Positions 1 to 9,475 of a DNA stretch of 64,000 bases are shown here, piece after piece. The notes beneath the pieces are model-generated. The model did not search any database. It had not been told where the DNA came from and was given only the letters and a program-made list of their open reading frames with translations. Source of the stretch: Streptomyces albus subsp. albus (GTDB lineage: Bacteria; Actinomycetota; Actinomycetes; Streptomycetales; Streptomycetaceae); assembly GCF_000719865.1 (NCBI RefSeq), contig NZ_JOID01000003.1:124001-188000 (forward strand), read 5' to 3'. A program made the translations under genes and the position numbers. Positions within the stretch are counted from its first letter, which is position 1. The number at the start of each line of letters is the position of its first letter.

Positions 1-459
<459 letters not shown>

Positions 460-532
460 CCGCTGCCGCTCACCGGCGCCCGCACGGGGTCGGCGATACT
501 GGGACGGCAGACCGAACTGGGAAGGGCCAATT

Positions 533-1657
533 GTGACTGAGATCGAGATCGGGCGCGGCAAGCGCGGCCGGAGGGCGTACGCGTTCGACGACATCGCCGT
601 GGTGCCGAGCCGGCGCACCCGCGACCCGAAGGAGGTCTCGATCGCCTGGCAGATCGACGCCTACCGGTTCGAGCTGCCGTTCCTTGCCGCCCCGATGGAC
701 TCGGTGGTCTCCCCGGCCACCGCCATCCGGATCGGCGAGCTGGGCGGCCTGGGCGTGCTCAACCTCGAAGGGCTGTGGACCCGCTACGACGACCCGGAGC
801 CGCTGCTCGCCGAGATCGCGGAGCTGGACGAGCGCACCGCCACCCGCCGGATGCAGGAGATCTACGCGGCCCCGATCCGCGAGGAGCTGATCGGGCAGCG
901 GATCAAGGAGGTGCGCGACTCCGGCGTCATCACCGCCGCCGCGCTCTCCCCGCAGCGCACCGCGCAGTTCTCCAAGGCCGTGGTGGACGCGGGCGTCGAC
1001 ATCTTCGTCATCCGCGGCACGACGGTCTCCGCCGAGCACGTGTCGGGGGCCGCCGAGCCGCTCAACCTCAAGCAGTTCATCTACGAGCTCGACGTGCCGG
1101 TGATCGTCGGCGGCTGCGCCACGTACACGGCCGCGCTGCACCTGATGCGGACCGGCGCGGCCGGTGTGCTGGTGGGCTTCGGCGGCGGCGCCGCGCACAC
1201 CACCCGCAACACGCTCGGCATCCAGGTGCCGATGGCCACCGCGGTCGCCGACGTGGCCGCCGCCCGCCGGGACTACCTCGACGAGTCCGGCGGCCGCTAC
1301 GTCCATGTCATCGCGGACGGCGGCGTGGGCTGGAGCGGCGATCTGCCGAAGGCCGTGGCCTGCGGCGCGGACGCGGTGATGATGGGCTCCCCGCTGGCAC
1401 GGGCGGAGGACGCCCCGGGCCGCGGCCACCACTGGGGCATGGAGGCCGTCCACGAGGACGTGCCGCGCGGCAAGGTCATGAACCTCGGCACGGTCGGCTC
1501 CACCGAGGAGATCCTGCTGGGCCCCTCGCACACCCCGGACGGCTCGATGAACTTCTTCGGCGCGCTGCGCCGGGCGATGGCCACCACCGGCTACTCCGAC
1601 CTCAAGGAGTTCCAGCGGGTCGAGGTGACGGTCGCGCCCTCGCGCCACGACCGCTGA
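533..1657 (+). CDS. guaB3: GuaB3-type IMP dehydrogenase family protein
   Basis: A 374-residue member of the IMP dehydrogenase/GMP reductase TIM-barrel family, the shorter actinobacterial paralogue called GuaB3. It lacks the CBS-pair insertion of true GuaB. Visible motifs are FLAAPMDSVVSP near residue 50, GVLVGFGGGAAHTTR around residue 215 and GADAVMMGSPLARAEDAPG near residue 280. The start is GTG 533, behind GGGAAGGG with about 6 bases of spacing. It follows guaB by 73 bases in the same direction, the order also found in mycobacteria (guaB2-guaB3). Its catalytic role is less certain than that of GuaB: the loop sequence ...TTRNTLGIQVP does not contain the usual Cys-containing IMPDH loop, so a role other than IMP oxidation is possible. 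Confidence 0.93.
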   Translation: MTEIEIGRGKRGRRAYAFDDIAVVPSRRTRDPKEVSIAWQIDAYRFELPFLAAPMDSVVSPATAIRIGELGGLGVLNLEGLWTRYDDPEPLLAEIAELDERTATRRMQEIYAAPIREELIGQRIKEVRDSGVITAAALSPQRTAQFSKAVVDAGVDIFVIRGTTVSAEHVSGAAEPLNLKQFIYELDVPVIVGGCATYTAALHLMRTGAAGVLVGFGGGAAHTTRNTLGIQVPMATAVADVAAARRDYLDESGGRYVHVIADGGVGWSGDLPKAVACGADAVMMGSPLARAEDAPGRGHHWGMEAVHEDVPRGKVMNLGTVGSTEEILLGPSHTPDGSMNFFGALRRAMATTGYSDLKEFQRVEVTVAPSRHDR

Positions 1658-1697
1658 ACGCGCGGGCGGCCGGGCCCGGCCGCCGATGGTGCACACC

Positions 1698-1734
1698 CCG
1701 AAGGCCCGGACCAGTCACTGGTCCGGGCCTTCGG
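1698..1734. terminator. Bidirectional terminator hairpin
   Basis: A perfect 18-base inverted repeat (arms 1698-1715 and 1717-1734, centre base 1716) lies between the convergent guaB3 and the Pro-rich membrane protein gene. The centre will open to a small loop in RNA. It is GC-rich and lacks a long U tract, which is usual for Streptomyces terminators. Confidence 0.85.
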
Positions 1735-1781
1735 GATGATGCCGTGGGGTGCCGGGGCGTGCGCTCCGGTTCCCGGGTGGG

Positions 1782-2375
1782 TCAGCTGAACTTCTTGGTG
1801 AGGCTGAAGCCCGCCGCGCCGGAGAGGGCGTAGAAGAGGTAGTCGATGGCCTCCAGGTTCTCCTTCAGCGCCTGGTTGATGTCACCGAAGTGCTGGGTGA
1901 GGACCTCGAAGAAGCCCGGGGCGCCCGGGAAGTCGGCGAAGGCCATGGCCACGCCGAACACCTGGCCGAGGTAGACCCCCAGCAGGCCGAGAACGATGCC
2001 CACGAACGGCAGGACCGGGTTGTGGCCGCCCAGCTTGCCGAGCGCCAGGCCGATCAGGGCGCCGACACCGACGGCGATGTAACCGATCTGCATCTCGGCC
2101 TCTTTGAGGATGAGGCCGTAGATCGCCGAGCCGACGAGCATGAGGACGACCGCCGCGACGATCGCGAGGGCCACGTTGCCGCTCCGCCCGGCGGGCGGCG
2201 GGGGCGGCGGGAAACCGCCGGGCATGCCGCCGGGCGCGCCGCCCGGCTGCGGCTGCTGGGGCGGGTAGCCGTAGCCGCCCTGCGGGGGCACGCCCTGCTG
2301 CGGGGCACCCGGCTGGGGCTGCTGGGCGTAAGGGTTCTGGCCGGGCTGCTGTTGCTGCCAGGGCTCGGTGCTCAT
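1782..2375 (-). CDS. Pro/Gln-rich small membrane protein
   Basis: A 197-residue protein of unknown function. Residues 1-70 are rich in Pro, Gln and Gly (repeated QQPQPG, PPQGGYGYP, a run of six prolines) and are probably cytoplasmic. They are followed by three hydrophobic stretches: VALAIVAAVVLMLVGSAIYG, a Gly-rich IGYIAVGVGALIGLALG, and LPFVGIVLGLLGVYLGQVFGVAMA. The C-terminus ends in LTKKFS. I start it at ATG 2375 because GGGGGA precedes it closely and the N-terminus then has the MSTEPW(Q)n form common in such Streptomyces proteins; the longer upstream reading frame has no coding character. It is convergent with guaB3 across a strong hairpin. No catalytic motif was seen. Confidence 0.8.
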   Translation of the reverse strand: MSTEPWQQQQPGQNPYAQQPQPGAPQQGVPPQGGYGYPPQQPQPGGAPGGMPGGFPPPPPPAGRSGNVALAIVAAVVLMLVGSAIYGLILKEAEMQIGYIAVGVGALIGLALGKLGGHNPVLPFVGIVLGLLGVYLGQVFGVAMAFADFPGAPGFFEVLTQHFGDINQALKENLEAIDYLFYALSGAAGFSLTKKFS

Positions 2376-2538
2376 GGATCCCCCGTGATGAAGTTCTGGG
2401 AAAGGCGGGAAGCTTGTCCGACGGCCGGAAAGCGCCCTGAGGCTAACAGCCCCCGCCGCCGGCCCGGCAGGTGTTTTCCATGTCCGTGACAAGGCTGGGA
2501 CCTGTCCGGTACACCGCGGAGGCGGGCGGGCGCCGCGG

Positions 2539-3801
2539 TCAGAGGCGGTGCGCCGTGCCCGCCGGGATCGCGCCGCGGGTGTCCAGCAGCAACCGCGCCT
2601 TCACCGACAGCCCTTGCAGATCGTAGAAGCGGTGCGGCTGGAGCAGCACCGTCAGATCGGCGTCGGCCGCGGCCTCGTAGGGGAAGCCGGCCCGGGGCAC
2701 CGGGCGGCCCAGGACGCTCCACTGCGGCACATGCGGATCGTGGTAGCCGATCCGGGCCCCCAACTCCATGAGCCGCGCGGCGATTTCGCCGGCGGGCGAG
2801 CCGGTCCGGTCGCCGGTGTCCGGCTTGTACGTGACGCCGAGCAGCAGCACCCGGGCGCCGCGGGCGGACTTGCCGTGCTCGTTGAGGAGGATCGCGCAGC
2901 GCTGCACCACGTAGCGGGGCATCCGGTCGTTGACCTCCTTGGCGAGCTCCACCATCCGCAGCGGATAGCCGAGGCTGCGCCGCCGGTGCGCCAGGTAGGT
3001 GGGGTCGACGGGGACGCCGTGGCCGCCCGCCCCGGGCCCCGGCCGGAAGGCCTGGAAGCCGAACGGCTTGGTCTCGGCGCAGCGGATGACGTCCCACAGG
3101 TCGACGCCGATGTCGTGGCAGAAGACCGCCATCTCGTTGGCCAGCGCGATGTTGACGTGCCGGTAGTTGGTCTCCAGGACCTTGACGGTCTCGGCCTCGC
3201 GCGGGCCGCGGGCGCGGACCACGCGGTCGGTGATCCTGCCGTAGAAGGCGGCGGCCGCCTCGGTGCAGGCGGAGGTCAGACCGCCGACGACCTTGGGGGT
3301 GTTGGCGCAGCCGAAGGCGCGGTTGCCCGGGTCGAGGCGGCTGGGCGAGTAGGCGAGGTGGAAGTCGTGGCCGGCGCGCAGCCCGGACCCCTCCTCCAGC
3401 AGCGGGCGGAGGTATTCCTCCGTGGTGCCCGGGTACACGGTCGATTCCAGCAACACGGTGCTGCGGGGCCGCAGATGGGGGGCGAGGGTGCGGGCGGCCC
3501 GGCCGACGGCGCGCAGATCGAGCGCGGAGTCCTCGCCGAGCGGCGTGGGGGCGCAGATGACGGCGGTGCGGACCCGGCCGAGTCCGGCCGGGTCGGTGGT
3601 GGCGCGGAAGCCGGCGGAGAGCATCCGGCGCAGCCCGGCGGCGGTGAGCGAGCCGTCCGCGGGCGGCCGGCCGGCCATGAGGCCGTCGGCGCGGCCGCTG
3701 TCGGTGTCGTATCCGACGGTGGCGATGCCGGCCCCCGCGGCGGCCCGGGCGAGAGGGAGGCCCAGCGGGCCGAGACCGAGGACGGCGAGGTCTGCGGGCA
3801 T
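2539..3801 (-). CDS. Nucleotide-sugar dehydrogenase family protein with altered active site
   Basis: A 420-residue protein of the UDP-glucose/UDP-N-acetylmannosamine dehydrogenase family, NAD-dependent enzymes that oxidise the C6 of a UDP-sugar to a uronic acid for polysaccharide synthesis. The N-terminal Rossmann motif is VLGLGPLGLPLA. The central helix ETNYRHVNIALANEMA and the C-terminal UDP-binding half (GVTYKPDTGDRTGSP, YHDPHVP) are all present. At the active-site loop, where relatives have GGHC(I/L)PVDP, this protein reads GGHGVPVDP: the nucleophilic Cys codon is GGC (Gly). ATG 3801 is the likely start; AAGGAC lies upstream. It is divergent from glpD across about 200 bases. It may be inactive as a dehydrogenase, or act on a different chemistry. 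Confidence 0.88.
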   Translation of the reverse strand: MPADLAVLGLGPLGLPLARAAAGAGIATVGYDTDSGRADGLMAGRPPADGSLTAAGLRRMLSAGFRATTDPAGLGRVRTAVICAPTPLGEDSALDLRAVGRAARTLAPHLRPRSTVLLESTVYPGTTEEYLRPLLEEGSGLRAGHDFHLAYSPSRLDPGNRAFGCANTPKVVGGLTSACTEAAAAFYGRITDRVVRARGPREAETVKVLETNYRHVNIALANEMAVFCHDIGVDLWDVIRCAETKPFGFQAFRPGPGAGGHGVPVDPTYLAHRRRSLGYPLRMVELAKEVNDRMPRYVVQRCAILLNEHGKSARGARVLLLGVTYKPDTGDRTGSPAGEIAARLMELGARIGYHDPHVPQWSVLGRPVPRAGFPYEAAADADLTVLLQPHRFYDLQGLSVKARLLLDTRGAIPAGTAHRL

Positions 3802-3997
3802 GGCTGGGGGCCGTCCTTCCCGGGGCGCGTCTTGATGGATCTATGTAAGGCTAAACAGACATATTGCTGATAGGGAGTATTGCCCGCGTCGCCACGGTCC
3901 GGTGTTGCCGTGTGGGGACGCCCAGGGTTGCGTGCCCGCCGGGCGGTGAGAATCGCTGAGAGGGGAACGCGCGACCCGACCACGACGGGAGGCAGCG
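3802..3997. promoter_or_regulatory. Divergent promoter region between sugar dehydrogenase and glpD
   Basis: A 196-base divergent region. It contains the only AT-rich patch in the area (about 3836-3884, including CTATGTAAGGCTAAAC and GACATATTGCTGATAG), so promoters for one or both genes most likely lie here. No operator could be assigned with confidence. Confidence 0.5.
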
Positions 3998-5707
3998 GTG
4001 AGGACAGCGACACTGGGACCGGCCGAGCGTGCCGAGGCACTCGCCCGGATGGCCGAACACGAACTCGACATTCTGGTGGTGGGCGGGGGAGTGGTCGGCG
4101 CGGGCACCGCCCTGGACGCCGCCACCCGCGGACTGTCCACCGGCCTGGTCGAGGGCCGGGACTGGGCCTCCGGCACCTCCAGCCGGTCCAGCAAACTGAT
4201 CCACGGCGGGCTGCGCTATCTGGAGATGCTCGACTTCGCGCTCGTCCGGGAGGCGCTGAAGGAGCGCGGCCTGCTGCTGGAACGGCTCGCCCCGCACCTC
4301 GTCAAGCCGGTGCCGTTCCTCTACCCGCTGCGCCGCAAGGGCTTCGAACGCTGGTACGCCGGCGCGGGCGTGGCGATGTACGACGCCATGTCCGTCTCCT
4401 CCGGGCACGGCCGCGGCCTGCCGGTGCACCGCCACCTCAGCCGCGGCCGGGCCCTGCGGGTGGCCCCCGCGCTCAGGAAGGAGTCCCTGGTCGGGGCGTT
4501 GCAGTACTACGACGCGCAGGTGGACGACGCCCGCTTCGTGGCCACCCTGGTCCGCACCGCCGCCGCCTACGGCGCCGACGTCGCCAACCGCGCCCGCGTC
4601 ATCGGCTTCCTGCGCGAGGGCGAACGCGTCGTGGGCGCCCGGGTGCGGGACGTGGAGGCCGGCGGCGAGTACGAGATCCGGGCCCGTCAGGTCGTCAACG
4701 CCACCGGCGTCTGGACGGACGACACCCAGGGGCTCATCGCCGAGCGCGGGCAGTTCAAGGTCCGCGCCTCCAAGGGCATCCACCTGGTGGTGCCCAAGGA
4801 CCGCATCCACTCCACCACCGGGCTGATCCTGCGCACCGAGAAGAGCGTCCTCTTCGTCATCCCCTGGGGACGGCACTGGATCGTCGGCACCACGGACACC
4901 GACTGGGACCTGGACAAGGCCCACCCGGCCGCCTCCAGCGCCGACATCGACTACCTGCTGGAGCGCGTCAACTCGGTGCTGGCGGTGCCGCTCACACGGG
5001 ACGACGTGGAGGGCGTCTACGCCGGGCTGCGCCCGCTGCTGGCCGGCGAGTCCGACGCGACGAGCAAGCTGTCCCGGGAGCACACCGTCGCGCACCCGGT
5101 GCCGGGGCTGGTCGTCGTCGCCGGCGGAAAGTACACGACGTACCGGGTGATGGCCAAGGACGCGGTGGACGAGGCGGTGCACGGGCTGGACCAGCGCGTC
5201 GCGGAGTGCGTCACCGAGGACATCCGGCTGGTCGGCGCCGAGGGCTACCGGGCGATGTGGAACGCGCGCAACCGGCTCGCGGCGCGCACCGGCCTGCACG
5301 TCGTCCGCGTCGAACACCTGCTCAACCGGTACGGGGCGCTGGCGGAGGAGGTCTTCCGGCTCGTCGAGGAGCAGCCGTCGCTGGGCGAACCGCTGGCCTG
5401 TGCCGACGACTACCTGCGCGCTGAGATCGTCTACGGCGCCTCCCACGAGGGCGCCCGGCACCTGGACGACGTGCTCACCCGGCGCACCCGCATCTCCATC
5501 GAGACCTTCGACCGCGGCACGCGCAGCGCGCGGGAGTGCGCCGAGCTGATGGCCCCCGTGCTCGGCTGGGACGAGGGCCAGATCGAGAAGGAGGTCGAGC
5601 ACTACGAGAAGCGGGTGGAGGCCGAACGGGAGTCGCAGCGCCAGCCGGACGACCAGACGGCGGACGCGGCCCGGCTGGGAGCGCCCGACATCGTGCCGCT
5701 GAGCTGA
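3998..5707 (+). CDS. glpD: Aerobic glycerol-3-phosphate dehydrogenase
   Basis: A 569-residue FAD-dependent sn-glycerol-3-phosphate dehydrogenase of the GlpA/GlpD family, which oxidises glycerol-3-phosphate to dihydroxyacetone phosphate at the membrane and passes electrons to quinone. The FAD-binding motif VVGGGVVGAG is at about residues 28-37, followed by the family hallmark SRSSKLIHGGLRYLE and, further on, VIPWGRHWIVGTTDTDWD and the C-terminal DAO_C-type domain. The start is GTG 3998 with GGGAGG at 3987-3992. Length and motifs are normal. It stands alone, without glpF or glpK next to it; the neighbour upstream is divergent and the one downstream is convergent. Confidence 0.96.
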   Translation: MRTATLGPAERAEALARMAEHELDILVVGGGVVGAGTALDAATRGLSTGLVEGRDWASGTSSRSSKLIHGGLRYLEMLDFALVREALKERGLLLERLAPHLVKPVPFLYPLRRKGFERWYAGAGVAMYDAMSVSSGHGRGLPVHRHLSRGRALRVAPALRKESLVGALQYYDAQVDDARFVATLVRTAAAYGADVANRARVIGFLREGERVVGARVRDVEAGGEYEIRARQVVNATGVWTDDTQGLIAERGQFKVRASKGIHLVVPKDRIHSTTGLILRTEKSVLFVIPWGRHWIVGTTDTDWDLDKAHPAASSADIDYLLERVNSVLAVPLTRDDVEGVYAGLRPLLAGESDATSKLSREHTVAHPVPGLVVVAGGKYTTYRVMAKDAVDEAVHGLDQRVAECVTEDIRLVGAEGYRAMWNARNRLAARTGLHVVRVEHLLNRYGALAEEVFRLVEEQPSLGEPLACADDYLRAEIVYGASHEGARHLDDVLTRRTRISIETFDRGTRSARECAELMAPVLGWDEGQIEKEVEHYEKRVEAERESQRQPDDQTADAARLGAPDIVPLS

Positions 5708-5888
5708 GTCGTGCTGCGCTCAGTCGCGCCGGGCCGGGCTGTGCCGGGCCGGGCTGAGCCGGCTGTGCCGGGCCGCCGCTGAGCTGAGTGGTGTTCAGGC
5801 CGGAGCGGCCGCCGTGCGGAGCCGGGGTCGGTACGGGCAGTGACCCGGCCGGGACGGACGCCCGGGCCGGGGCAGGCCCCGGCTCCCG
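5708..5888. repeat. Short direct duplication after glpD
   Basis: The sequence over the glpD stop, GCCGCTGAGCTGAGT followed by CGTG, recurs at about 5774-5792 as the same 15 bases followed by GGTG. Between the two copies lie iterated GCCGGGCCGGGCTG units. The region separates convergent glpD and the serine hydrolase gene and holds no gene. Confidence 0.6.
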
Positions 5889-7079
5889 TCACCCGCGGCC
5901 GCAGAACGCCGCGTTCAGCAGCCGCCGTTCGGCCTCCGCGTCCCCCACCTCGTCGGTGTTGACCCGGTACCCGAGCACCCGGCCGCCCCCGGCGGTGGCG
6001 GTGATCCGTACGTACGAGCCGCTGATGCTGCCGTTGTGCCCCCACACCGTCACCCCGCACGGCAGCCGCTCCGGGAAGAGCCCGTAGCCGTACCGGCCGT
6101 GGGTCACCGAGGTGTCCCGCATGCGGCGCAGCTCCGGCTCGGGCAGCAGTTCGCCGCGCAGCAGCGCGCGGAGGAAGCGGTCCAGGTCGCCGAGGGTGGA
6201 GACCATCTCGCCGGCGGCGCCGGCCGTCGAGGGGTTCAGCTCCGTCACGTCCACCAGCGCGCCGGAGCGGGAGCCGCCGGGCGCGGCCGCCGCCGAATAG
6301 GCCCGGCCGTGCGGGCGCGGCAGTGCGTGCCGGGTGCCGGGGAAGGACGTGCCGCTGAGGTCCAGCGGCCGGATGATTCGCTCCTCCACCGCACGGGCGT
6401 ACGGGCGGCCGGTGACGCGCTCCACGACCAGCCCCAGCAGGATGTAGTCGGTGTTGGAGTAGCGGTAGCCGGTGCCGGGCGCGAAGTACGGCCGGTGCCG
6501 CAGCGCCGCGCGCACCAGTTCGCGGGGCGAGCGGGTGTCGTAGCGGTGTGTGCTGAAGCCCGGGCCGAAGGACTCCGCCGCGAGCCGCGGATCGCGTACG
6601 TAGTCGAAGAGCCCGCTGGTGTGGGTGAGCAGCTGACGGAGCGTGACGCGCGTGCCGTCGTAGCCCCGTCCGCGCAGCAGGCCGGGCAGATATCTCTCCA
6701 CCGGGTCGGAGAGGCGCAGGGCGCCCTCGGCACGCAACTGGAGCACCACGGTGGCGATGAACACCTTGGTGACGCTGCCCGCGCGGAAGCGGTCGGCCGG
6801 GCCGATCCGCCGGTCGCTGCGCCGGTCCGCGACCCCCGCCGTGGCGAACCGGGCCCGGCCGCCCTCGCGGGTGTACGCGGCGGCGCCCGGGGCGTCCGCC
6901 GCGTCGGCCAGCCGTTCGACGGCCGCCGCCAGCCGGTCCGTCCGGGCCATCTGGCGTCTCGCCGCCGCGCCCGCCGTGCCGTACTGGCCGGACGGTAGCG
7001 CGCACCCCGCCAGCAGGGCCGCGCACAGGACCCCCACCACCCAGACCAGCGGGCGCGGGCGCACTCCGCGAACCGGCAA
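5889..7079 (-). CDS. Secreted serine hydrolase (beta-lactamase / DD-peptidase fold), lipoprotein
   Basis: A 396-residue class C beta-lactamase/DD-carboxypeptidase-fold protein. The three active-site motifs are visible: the SxxK box SVTK (in GSVTKVFIATV), YSN (in YRYSNTDYILLG) and HNG (in VWGHNGSISGSY). The N-terminus has a hydrophobic segment ending in the lipobox LAGC, so it is predicted to be exported and lipid-anchored outside the membrane. I chose TTG 7079 because GGGAGGGAGG at 7086-7095 is well placed; GTG 7064 is the alternative. The longer open frame upstream is non-coding in character. Substrate is unknown; it could be a peptidoglycan peptidase or an esterase. It is convergent with glpD. 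Confidence 0.88.
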   Translation of the reverse strand: MPVRGVRPRPLVWVVGVLCAALLAGCALPSGQYGTAGAAARRQMARTDRLAAAVERLADAADAPGAAAYTREGGRARFATAGVADRRSDRRIGPADRFRAGSVTKVFIATVVLQLRAEGALRLSDPVERYLPGLLRGRGYDGTRVTLRQLLTHTSGLFDYVRDPRLAAESFGPGFSTHRYDTRSPRELVRAALRHRPYFAPGTGYRYSNTDYILLGLVVERVTGRPYARAVEERIIRPLDLSGTSFPGTRHALPRPHGRAYSAAAAPGGSRSGALVDVTELNPSTAGAAGEMVSTLGDLDRFLRALLRGELLPEPELRRMRDTSVTHGRYGYGLFPERLPCGVTVWGHNGSISGSYVRITATAGGGRVLGYRVNTDEVGDAEAERRLLNAAFCGRG

Positions 7080-7306
7080 CTCCGGCCTCCCTCCCGGCTC
7101 CGCTCCGTGTACGCGCCCATGATGACCTGCGGCGGCGCGAGGCGTCAGCGCGGGGCATGAGGCGCCGGACCCCGGGCATGGGCATGGCGGGGCATGGGGG
7201 AGAATGGAGACTCTGCCGGGGCGGACCACCGCGGTTGCGACAGAGGCGCGGTGAGCCACTGCCAACTCGGCGCCACCGCCTGGACATCGCAGCGCTGAGG
7301 GGACAC

Positions 7307-9475
7307 ATGTCGGAGCCGGAGCAGACACAGGGCGCCACCGGACGGATCCTGGCCGGCCGCTACCGGCTGGGCGAGGTGCTGGGGCGCGGCGGCATGGGCA
7401 CGGTCTGGCGCGCGGTCGACGAGACGCTGGGGCGTCAGGTCGCGGTCAAGGAACTGCGTTTCCCGTCGGCCGTCGACGAGGACGAGAAGCGCCGGCTGAT
7501 CACCCGGACCCTGCGCGAGGCGAAGGCCATCGCCCGGATCCGCGCCCAGGGCGGCATCACCGTCTACGACGTCGTCGACGAGGACGACCGCCCCTGGATC
7601 GTCATGGAGCTGATCGAGGGCTCCTCGCTCGCCGAGGTCATCCGCGACAAGGGCCGGCTCTCCCCGCGCCGGGCCGCCGAGGTCGGACTCGCCGTCCTCG
7701 ACGTGCTGCGCGCCGCGCACCGCGAGGGCATCCTGCACCGCGACGTGAAGCCGTCCAATGTGCTGATCTCCGGCGACGACAGCCGGGTGGTGCTCACCGA
7801 CTTCGGCATCGCGCAGGTCGAGGGCGACCCGTCGGTCACCTCGACCGGCATGCTCGTCGGCGCCCCCTCGTACATCTCGCCCGAGCGGGCCCGCGGCCAC
7901 AAGCCCGGCCCGCCCGCCGACCTGTGGTCGCTCGGCGGACTGCTGTACGCGTGCGTGGAGGGCGTGCCGCCGTACGACAAGGGCAACGGGCTCGCCACGC
8001 TGACGGCCGTGATGACGGAGCCGGTGCCCCCGCCGGAGCACGCGGGGCCGCTGGCGGACGTCATCTACGGCCTGCTGGAGAAGGACCCGGGCCGGCGCCT
8101 CGACGACGCGGGCGCGCGGGCGCTGCTCACCAAGGTGCTCGCGGAGACCGACGAATCCCAGCGGGTCGCGAAGACCAGGACGATGGCGGTGCCGGGGGAG
8201 TCGTCCGGCGCGAAGGCGGGGAAGGCCGGCGGCGCGGGCGCGGCCGGTGCCGCCGCGGCCGGTGCCTCCGCGACCGGGAGCGGGAGCGGGAAGGGGAGCG
8301 GGACCGGAAAGGGAGGCGGACGCAAGCCGGAGCCGTCGCCGGGCGGAGCGCCCGGGGACGGCGGGAAGGCCCGGACGGACTCCGGGGCGGGCTCCTCCGC
8401 GGGCTCCCCGGCGGACTCCGCGCCGGGGACCGACGGCCGCGGCACCAAGGAGGGGCGGGTGCGCGCCGCGCTGCGCTCGGTACGGGCCGCGGCGGCCGCG
8501 GGCGCCGCGGCCTCGGCGTCGTCCTCCCCGTCATCCTCCCCGGCGTCCGCGCCGGCGGAGCCGTCCTCCGGCGCACCGGCCGCCGCCTCCGGCCCGTCCT
8601 CCACCCCGGCCACCGCCGTCAACGCCTCGCCCTCGGCGGTGACGGGCACCGGCAGCCGGCGGCCCGTCACGGCCGCGCTCACGGACGTCGTGCCGAGACG
8701 AGTGCTGGCTCTCGTCGCGGGTGTGGTGGTCCTCGCCGTGCTCGGCGTGGTGCTGGCCTTCACCCTCGACGGCGACGACGGCGGATCCGCGGGCGGCGCC
8801 AAGGGCGACAAGGCGGCCGCCGGGGGTACCGGCGGCGGCAAGGACGACTCCGCGGACGCCGGCAAGGACGCCGGGCCGTCGGCCGAACCCTCGGGCGACG
8901 CGCATGACGGCCAGGGCGAGGGGAAGCCGGACGGCGAAGGCTCCGCCGGCAAGGACGGCGGACAGGACGGCGAGAGCGGCAAGGACGGCGGCAAGGATGC
9001 CGGAGACGCGGACGAGATCCCCGAGGGCTACGCGACCAGGACCGACAAGCGCTTCCGCTTCTCCATGGCCATGCCCGAGAACTGGAAGCTGACGCGGATA
9101 GCGGGCCAGAACTCCGGCGGCGTCTACAGCGAGTCCGGCGGAGTGCCGCGGATACAGGTCGACTTCAGCTCCCAGCCGAAGGACGACGCGGTCGCGGCCT
9201 GGCGCGCCCAGGAGCAGGCGTCGCGCGGATCGTTCCCCGGATACTCGTCGCGGGGCATCGACAGCGCGGAGTACCGGGACTATCCGACGGTCGCCGACTG
9301 GGAGTTCGAGTACACCCGGAGCGGTGAGCGGGTGCGGGTGCTCAACCGCGGCTTCAAGGTGGACGACGGCCATGCCTACTCGATCATGATCACGTGCGTG
9401 GCGGACGAGTGGGACGGCAAGGAGTGCACCACGCTGCGCGAGACGGCGTTCCGGACGTTCAAGCCCGTGGACTGA
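7307..9475 (+). CDS. Transmembrane Ser/Thr protein kinase (kinase 1 of 4)
   Basis: A 722-residue Hanks-type kinase. Residues about 15-280 form the kinase domain, with Gly loop GRGGMG, VAVKEL (catalytic Lys), HRDVKPSN near residue 144, DFGIAQ at residue 165 and SPERARG. A Ser/Ala/Gly/Pro-rich juxtamembrane linker (about 290-460) leads to a single membrane segment, VLALVAGVVVLAVLGVVLAF, near residues 466-486. Outside is a Gly/Asp/Lys-rich stalk and a 140-residue globular domain beginning DKRFRFSMAMPENW. No PASTA repeats are present. ATG 7307 follows GAGGGG by 5 bases; the longer frame from 7157 is not favoured. It heads a run of four co-directional kinase genes; S. coelicolor has, from memory, five (SCO4775-4779) at the equivalent place, linked to spore-wall synthesis. 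Confidence 0.95.
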   Translation: MSEPEQTQGATGRILAGRYRLGEVLGRGGMGTVWRAVDETLGRQVAVKELRFPSAVDEDEKRRLITRTLREAKAIARIRAQGGITVYDVVDEDDRPWIVMELIEGSSLAEVIRDKGRLSPRRAAEVGLAVLDVLRAAHREGILHRDVKPSNVLISGDDSRVVLTDFGIAQVEGDPSVTSTGMLVGAPSYISPERARGHKPGPPADLWSLGGLLYACVEGVPPYDKGNGLATLTAVMTEPVPPPEHAGPLADVIYGLLEKDPGRRLDDAGARALLTKVLAETDESQRVAKTRTMAVPGESSGAKAGKAGGAGAAGAAAAGASATGSGSGKGSGTGKGGGRKPEPSPGGAPGDGGKARTDSGAGSSAGSPADSAPGTDGRGTKEGRVRAALRSVRAAAAAGAAASASSSPSSSPASAPAEPSSGAPAAASGPSSTPATAVNASPSAVTGTGSRRPVTAALTDVVPRRVLALVAGVVVLAVLGVVLAFTLDGDDGGSAGGAKGDKAAAGGTGGGKDDSADAGKDAGPSAEPSGDAHDGQGEGKPDGEGSAGKDGGQDGESGKDGGKDAGDADEIPEGYATRTDKRFRFSMAMPENWKLTRIAGQNSGGVYSESGGVPRIQVDFSSQPKDDAVAAWRAQEQASRGSFPGYSSRGIDSAEYRDYPTVADWEFEYTRSGERVRVLNRGFKVDDGHAYSIMITCVADEWDGKECTTLRETAFRTFKPVD

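Noticed and set aside
470..1696. Long minus-strand open frame of about 408 codons over guaB3
   Set aside because: Antisense shadow of a GC-rich gene; His/Arg/Gly/Val-rich composition with no motif, while the plus strand encodes a clear GuaB3.
3836..3884. Possible iron box (DmdR/IdeR) in the glpD divergent region
   Set aside because: Only TAAGGCTAA matches; the second half of the 19-bp palindrome is absent and neither gene concerns iron.
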